Position numbers and translations under genes: made by a program
Part shown: positions 8,253-12,255 of the stretch, piece after piece
Position numbering within the stretch: the first letter of the stretch is position 1
How the letters are laid out: every line of letters starts with the position of its first letter
DNA from: Pleurotus djamor
Taxonomy: Eukaryota; Basidiomycota; Agaricomycetes; Agaricales; Pleurotaceae
Length of the DNA stretch: 12,255 nucleotides
Direction: 5' to 3'
Assembly (NCBI GenBank): GCA_029747585.1
Contig: JAPEVF010001219.1
Location: 1 to 12,255 of the forward strand
The notes under the pieces: generated by a model
The model's database searches: none
What the model saw: the letters and a program-made list of their open reading frames with translations, nothing else
Told to the model about the DNA's origin: nothing

Positions 8253-8663
8253 GGTGGGTGGTCGGAGAGTTGGGCACGGTGCGAGGTTGGGAACAATCCG
8301 ATATTACCTAAGTCGTCAAACGCTGGTCATGACTCTGATCAAAGAATTCCAGTCCAACACCGTGGCAATAAGTCGCCGCGGTATTCGATGATCTGCAACA
8401 CCCAGATGCTACCCTGCGAACCACCGTGCTCGATCTGCGCACCAGTGAAAAAAANGCTCCTCTTTTTCGAACCATCCACATCAGAATGACCCGGTACCCG
8501 AAGAAGCTCGAAGTTGGGCTCCCTTTGATTTCGCCCCCAACTTCCTCCAGCCTCTGCTGCATTCCACATTCCCCCTTACACCTCGTCAATTTCGAGACGA
8601 TCCCTCTGCTGCATTCGATATCCCCCTTTACACCTCGTCAATTTCTAGACAACCTTCGCTACC
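8253..8663. promoter_or_regulatory. Divergent (shared) promoter region
   Basis: This 411-bp gap separates the start codons of the transposase gene (leftward, 8252) and the repeat-rich gene (rightward, 8664). Both starts have favourable contexts, CACCATGAC and TACCATGAA. The right half, about 8500-8660, is pyrimidine-rich on the plus strand, as is common just upstream of fungal transcription starts, and contains a duplicated 48-bp element. No TATA box is evident on either strand. An N lies at 8455 after a run of A. Confidence 0.5.
8551..8650 (+). repeat. Direct repeat of a 48-bp pyrimidine-rich element (period 52)
   Basis: The copies at 8551-8598 and 8603-8650 both start CCTCTGCTGCATTC and end CACCTCGTCAATTTC-[GT]-AGAC. 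They differ at only a few positions. The second copy ends 13 bp before the start codon at 8664, so one or both may lie in the 5' untranslated region. A duplicated core promoter or a translational control element is possible. Confidence 0.75.
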
Positions 8664-11600
8664 ATGAACCCGTCTATCTTCCAGGAAGGAGGTGGACGAG
8701 CTCGTGATGAAGGCATCGATCCAGGAAATCTCATTGGGTCCAAGTTTCGCACCAAAGTCACACCAACCACTAAGGGTGGCCAGATATCTTCCCTCCAACA
8801 AAACCGACGTCGCGCGATGGTCCCCAGGACGGNATCCCCAACGCCACAATCCAAGACCCATCATGCTGGGACTACCAACCCTCCCCCCTTAACCTCAAGC
8901 AATATTAAATCAAAGAAAAAAGTGTCCACAAACCCAGAGGATCAGACCGCACCCTCTGAGACATGGGTCGTCCCTCCTCCTCCGGTCCCACATCATTCTG
9001 GGAGCGCTAACCCTCCGTCCTTGACCTCCAAACGCGGGAATGATTCGGAGGAAAAAGCGACCCCCAGCCAAAAAGATGTCATCGTCACCTCTGAGGTATT
9101 GGACGCGCAGTCGCCATCAGTGCGATTCTCTTTGCCAAACCCAAATGAATACACACGTTACTCTCCGGCTTTGGCTGACGCAGTTGAAGATGGTGCGCGT
9201 TCATCGTTTTCAGCGGATAAACGACTCTGACTCTCATACAGCCTACGGTGGTCCTCCATCAACCCCAAACTTGCAGACATTGCCTCAAGCGCTCAGTGTA
9301 AACCTTGGGATGGGTTCGATGACTCCCTCGCTTCAGACTCGTCCGTCTACGCTGCATGTCCCTCAGAGAGAAGACGTATTCTGGGATCCCTCTAGCATAC
9401 ATCCGTTGAATACCCCGTTTGCCGACAAAGTCGATTCAACGTCTCCTCATGCACCAACGGTCACCCATGAAGATTCACAGCGCTGGACAGACCAGGACGT
9501 CCCATCAAATGGACAGTGGGCTGACGAGGCTGCTCAATGGCAAAACTGGACATCCCCTTCAGCTACACACAACCGTTCTGGGGTTGACGCCACAACCTTG
9601 ACCTCGCACTCTCTGAACGCCGATCATATTCCCTCAACATCCCCTTCTGCGCCAACGGTCACCCATGAAGACCCAGAGCGTTGGACCACTCAGACTCCCA
9701 TCTCCCAACGTCCATCTACTCCCCTCTCCATCACGTCGCCGAACGGAGGAAATGAGCCCGACGGATCTTCGCATAGCACCCCTTACGTTACCTCAACATC
9801 CCCTTCTGCGCCAACGGTCACCCATGAAGACCCAGAGCGCTGGACCACTCAGACTCCCATCTCCCAACGTCCATCTACTCCCCTCTTCATCTCGTCGCCG
9901 AACGGAGGAAATGAGACTGACGGATCTTCGCATAGCACCCTACCTTTGGCCAGTGAACCCAACCCCTCCGAACTGACCTTGCGCGACCAAATCCTCGAGT
10001 CTGTGCGTACACAAAGCACCCCCCAGGCACTGCCCCATGTAAGGCGAGGGAGGAGGAAGCGTGACGCCTCCCAACTACTCCAACAGTTGACAGATCTCCT
10101 CGAAACCGTCCTCCGACATGGGAGTGTCTTAGCAGACATCGCACCCGAGACCATCCTCAATTCATGGTCTGAGTCCCACCAAAGAACTTCCCTGAAGAGG
10201 AGTCTGTGGAATGAGTTTCAACATTTCATCAAAACTAAGGCGAATCTAGACAGTGAAATGGCCCATTTTGCTGACAACCCTAAGTGTACGCCTCCCTCCG
10301 CCCTGACCCTGAGACCATCTCTGACCCTTATGACAGACCCGAATATTGTACCGAGCCATCGACAGCTGTACCAGGCCTTCCAAGACCGTGTCGGAGGCAA
10401 AGCAGCAAGCATCCTCCATGAAGCTCGCGCAATAGCAACCCCTCAAACATCAGTTCGACAACGCAAAGTTCTCTTTGAGAATATTGTTTCAAAAATGGCT
10501 GTTTCCGCCGATTACGCCGCTTTGAACCACGACTTTGAAACATTTTTTATCACAGCAGGATCCAATGCTAACCAAGATGGCGGTCTCCTCCACGTCCACT
10601 ACACATCGAAAGCGCAATCGGTGAGCCCCCGCATCCCTCTTCTCAACAGAGGTTCTCTTTGCTAAACACCCATGCGCAGTTTATTGAAAAGAAATTGGGG
10701 ATTCCACGCAACATACTTACGGCCCGCTTCCGTGCATTCGTTAGGTATGAAGCCTCTATCTAAACGTACATTGACTAACAACGAATCGTAGCAATGTTGC
10801 ATCGGGAGGTCCTGATGTAGAGGAAGTTGCTGTAGAGGAAGTCGCCAAGTCCAGCCAAGCGACAGCAGGAAGTTCGTCAAGCCAGGCCTTGTTGTCGGTA
10901 CATGCCCCCATTCCAATGCACCCTATCAGTAGCCACGGTACGCAGTCCCCCTCCGACGATCCGCGAAGTTGGTGGGATCCTAGGGCTTTTCAAATCATCT
11001 GGGAGCAGGGAAACCTAAACACGTGGGTTCCATTCATCAGGGATCAGTTGATACGGAGGGCGCAAGTTGCAGGCCTTGTCCTCGGACGTTCCTCCTTCCC
11101 CTGGTATAAATTGATCAGTCATCTCTGCGACTCTGGGGTCTATCTCTGCAATTGGCCTGACTCTGTCCCATGGCCTGGCTTTGAGTTGCAAGTCCCTCGG
11201 CGAGGCATCTGGGGTTGTCCCAAGGACGTGTGCAGAATCTTACTATTATATCTCCCACCAGATCAACTGCACCGGGGCATCACATTTCATGCCCTACCCG
11301 AGGAACAAACGACAGGTACCTCTGACATCGAAAGCCCACCCGCCAACCCCTCCACAGTCCTCCGCTCAGGGAAGCTGCCTGTCATGACGGCTCACAGCCC
11401 AAACCCTCGTTCCCCATACGAAAACGCCAAACAATTGTTCATGATCAATACCACTCTGCGACAATTCCGCACAGGCCCGCCTCGGCGTCTCCTTGCCGAA
11501 GATAACAAGGGCACCGACATGGACGACCTTTTGCCCCCTAGCAAGCTGCATTTGCGCACAGACTCTCAGTTAGAGTCACAGGAAGGCATTTCAACCAAGC

Positions 11601-12255
11601 CAACCGTGAAGCGATCAAGCAAGACGGGATCCCGCCCCAAACGAAGTGCTCCTAGAAAAGCAAACGCAAAGCGGTCACCTTCCGAAGATGATAACTGTGA
11701 TGGTACTTCAGGCAATGAGGGTGGCAGCATCTACGAACACGAGGAGGACGAGTACGAGTACGAGTACCAGGACAACAACGAGGAGGACGAGGAGGACGAG
11801 GAGCAGATGAGTAGGGAAAAGGCTAAACCTAGCGGCAGCAAACGCACTACGAGGGCGGCGACAATCAAGAAACGTCAAGACGACGAGCAGGACGAGACCG
11901 AGATCGGAACGCGAACTGTGAACACAAAAATGGGGAAGTCTAACTCGGGAAATAGACACTCAGGGCCAAGTGTGGGGAAAAGGAAGAGACAACAAGATGG
12001 TGGCGACAATGAAGATGAAGANCGGCGGCGCCANTGGGTAGGGGAAAGCGAAATCACGCGACAGTATACGTCCTTCGAAGGGAGAACAGCCGGCTAAAAC
12101 CAAAAAAACGTCGTCAGGGCGAAGTCGGTGACGAAGACGACGAAGACGACGAAGACGACGGCGATGATGACGGCGATGATGATTACGACGACAGCGACCA
12201 GGACGCTGCCATGGGTAGAGGCAAGGCGAAATCACGCAGCAGTATGCGTGCTTCG
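8664..12255 (+). CDS. Large Ser/Thr/Pro-rich protein with tandem repeats and a W-P domain, runs off right edge
   Basis: The exons are 8664-9192, 9242-10620, 10680-10744 and 10792 to beyond the window. The introns are 49 nt (GTGCGC to ACAG), 59 nt (GTGAGC to GCAG) and 47 nt (GTATGA to GTAG, with a CTAAC branch-like site), all in frame. Residues 1 to about 430 are low-complexity and include 53-residue tandem repeats. Residues about 445-655 look globular and helical (LLQQLTDLLETVLRHG, HRQLYQAFQDRVGGKAASIL, KKLGIPRNILTARFRAFV). Residues about 760-815 hold a conserved-looking segment, FPWYKLISHLCDSGVYLCNWP, then a G-I-x-G-x2-K-x2-C stretch. I recall similar text in multicopy hypothetical proteins of mushrooms, but I cannot name a domain. 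The tail alternates acidic runs with Lys/Arg-rich patches, suggesting a nuclear, chromatin-contacting protein (inference). The N at 8833 is in a codon. Ns at 12022 and 12034 upset the frame: the frame without correction stops at 12095-12097. Confidence 0.65.
9632..9940 (+). repeat. Two 159-bp tandem repeats (53 codons each)
   Basis: The copy at 9632-9790 is followed directly by a nearly identical copy at 9791-9940, whose last nine bases have diverged. The unit encodes a TSTSPSAPTVTHEDPERWTT core followed by a QTPISQRPSTPL segment. A decayed partial copy occurs at about 9436-9496 (APTVTHEDSQRWTDQ). Near-identity of the two main copies points to a recent duplication. Confidence 0.85.
11740..11815 (+). 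repeat. Acidic codon-run / microsatellite
   Basis: GAGGAC and GAGTAC units repeat here and encode an acidic, Tyr-containing tract (EEDEYEYEYQ, then EEDEEDEE) in the tail of the large plus-strand protein. Runs of this kind mutate by slippage and are common in nuclear proteins. Confidence 0.7.
12035..12255 (+). repeat. Repeated basic module (copies at 12035 and 12212), separated by an acidic tract
   Basis: A stretch encoding GRGKAKSR at 12212-12255 resembles 12035-12079 at a period of 177 bp, with a GAC/GAT-rich acidic run between them. Copy 1 lacks one base near 12044-12048 relative to copy 2. A run of seven A at 12102-12108 appears to hold one extra base, because removing it restores the acidic frame. 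Both anomalies sit next to Ns, so they are probably sequencing errors and the true protein probably continues to the window edge. Confidence 0.6.

Noticed and set aside
10621..10649. Alternative 29-nt intron in the large plus-strand gene
   Set aside because: It would keep the frame, but it is much shorter than every other intron in the window. The 59-nt version ending at 10679 fits better.
11708..11959. Minus-strand open frame rich in Leu and Val, looking like a membrane protein
   Set aside because: It is the antisense shadow of the acidic tract of the large plus-strand gene.
1..12255. tRNA, rRNA, CRISPR array, bacterial promoter or integron structures
   Set aside because: None was seen when reading both strands. 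Gene structure with many short introns shows a fungal nuclear origin.

Overview
The window looks like nuclear DNA of a basidiomycete fungus, most likely an Agaricomycete. The genes are broken by many 44-74 nt GT-AG introns, most of them 47-65 nt. The largest gene encodes a KDZ-class (Kyakuja-Dileera-Zisupton) transposase with the CxC1-type cysteine cluster and a C-terminal Ulp1-type peptidase domain, an architecture I know from mushroom genomes. There are no bacterial-style operons, RNA genes or CRISPR arrays. All gene models were spliced by eye and no search was run.

Layout from left to right. Positions 1-348 hold no gene I can support. At 349-1237 (minus) lies a three-exon gene for a Ser/Pro-rich protein that ends in a viroplasmin-like / RNase H1 N-terminal-type domain. 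Positions 1238-1736 are non-coding as far as I can tell. At 1737-2475 (minus) lies a two-exon gene whose protein carries two copies of an equally spaced C-x2-C-x11-H-x-C motif; its start is not resolved. At 2501-3216 (plus) is an unrecognised multi-exon gene or gene remnant that needs one frameshift to read through.

The centre, 3347-8252 (minus), is one complete 11-exon gene. When its ten introns are removed, all eleven exons join in frame into a 1,451-residue protein. It has an N-terminal cysteine cluster (C163, C167, C193, C195, C210, C326, C329), a KDZ RNase H-fold transposase core (D350, D484, E541/E544), a coiled-coil region, a disordered linker with a basic patch and a candidate SUMO-interacting motif, and a Ulp1 peptidase with its catalytic residues present (H1334, D1351, Q1402, C1408). 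It shows no sign of decay, so it could be a recently active transposon gene.

Divergently from it, across a 411-bp gap containing a duplicated pyrimidine-rich element, a second large gene starts at 8664 (plus) and runs off the right edge. It encodes a Ser/Thr/Pro-rich protein with 53-residue tandem repeats, a conserved-looking W-P domain and an acidic/basic low-complexity tail. Its position suggests a second gene of the same element or a neighbour sharing its promoter; this is inference. I could not find terminal inverted repeats or target-site duplications, so the limits of the element are unknown.

The assembly carries four isolated N bases (8455, 8833, 12022, 12034). Near the last two, comparison of two repeat copies suggests homopolymer-type errors, so reading frames there should not be taken literally.
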